Below are positions 63,819-64,000 of a DNA stretch of 64,000 nt, piece by piece; positions within the stretch are counted from its first letter, which is position 1; each line of letters starts with the position of its first letter. Under the pieces are notes generated by a model. That model ran no database searches. It was not told the DNA's origin and saw only the letters and a program-made list of their open reading frames with translations. This DNA is from a bacterium (lineage in GTDB: Bacteria; Pseudomonadota; Alphaproteobacteria; Rhizobiales; Aestuariivirgaceae), in NCBI GenBank assembly GCA_022842165.1, contig JALHQC010000004.1, positions 1-64,000 of the forward strand. Direction: 5' to 3'. The translations under genes were made by a program, and so were the position numbers.

Positions 63819-64000
63819 ATGGCCCGCCGTTGTGAGTTAACGGGAAAGAACGCACTGGTTGGCAACAAGGTCAGCCACGCGAACAACAAGACCAAGACCC
63901 GGTTCATGCCGAACCTGTGCGACGTCAGCCTGATGTCGGATGCGATGGGGCTCACCTATCGTTTGCGCATTTCGGCCATCGCGCTGAAGTCGGTCGAGCA
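63819..64000 (+). CDS. rpmB: 50S ribosomal protein L28, 5-prime part (cut by window edge)
   Basis: The first 60 codons are present. [23 protein letters not shown], then [18 protein letters not shown], is unmistakable L28. TGTGGAGTGA precedes the ATG at 63819. The remaining 35-40 residues lie beyond the window. Confidence 0.95.
   Translation, partial: MARRCELTGKNALVGNKVSHANNKTKTRFMPNLCDVSLMSDAMGLTYRLRISAIALKSVE

Overview
The window is a high-GC chromosomal segment of an alphaproteobacterium, most likely of the order Hyphomicrobiales (Rhizobiales). The grounds are the order lnt - XRE regulator - metK - trmB - rimP - nusA - ylxR - infB - rbfA - truB - rpsO - pnp, a CarD regulator next to fdxA, an S4 protein and an SUV3-like helicase, an N-methylglutamate gene set, and many intergenic palindromes of the CGTCA-CCCC and CCCCACCC-CCTCCCC types. 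I cannot name the genus from the sequence alone. Identifications rest on remembered family signatures, not on a database search.

Layout. (1) 1-115: end of an IS5-family element running off the left edge. (2) 277-6938: gmaS followed by four genes of a sarcosine-oxidase-like N-methylglutamate dehydrogenase (mgdABCD), a methylamine oxidation module. (3) 7117-7716: a PilZ protein. (4) 7987-14410, minus strand: a likely operon of an LplT-PlsC-AMP-ligase fusion, both AcnX-type hydroxyproline dehydratase subunits and an AruH-like aminotransferase. (5) 14580-15068: a secreted fasciclin protein. (6) 15155-22998, minus strand: a DppABCDF-type peptide ABC transporter, with an extra membrane protein in the middle and an AruI-like 2-ketoarginine decarboxylase at the end. 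(7) 23155-29002: PhyH dioxygenase, DauA-like D-arginine dehydrogenase, DoeA-like M24 hydrolase, guanidinobutyrase-like ureohydrolase, DUF1989 protein and EutA-like racemase. Blocks 4, 6 and 7 together hold most steps of the arginine transaminase/dehydrogenase route to 4-guanidinobutyrate and GABA, plus unusual hydrolase, racemase, dioxygenase and dehydratase genes. This is the best candidate here for an undescribed catabolic system.

(8) 29069-43146: information-processing genes, with a candidate pseudoknotted leader before metK and a candidate attenuator before rimP-nusA-infB. (9) 43255-54211: accessory genes: a monoheme cytochrome, a second fasciclin protein, a 770-bp block with a possible structured RNA, an aldolase-like plus PfkB kinase pair, a secreted WD40-caspase protein, an alpha/beta hydrolase, two cytochromes c, a 45-residue protein with its own terminator, a REC-HPt protein and upp. 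(10) 54352-55518: a VOC protein and WrbA quinone reductase behind a promoter overlapped by a palindromic operator. (11) 55662-64000: aminotransferase and epimerase pair, tRNA-Arg(CCU), CarD with a histone-H1-like tail, ferredoxin, S4 protein, helicase and the start of rpmB.

The window shows no CRISPR array, rRNA, prophage or plasmid feature. Apart from the IS end, mobile-like content is limited to short palindromic repeats, one of which lies in frame inside truB.
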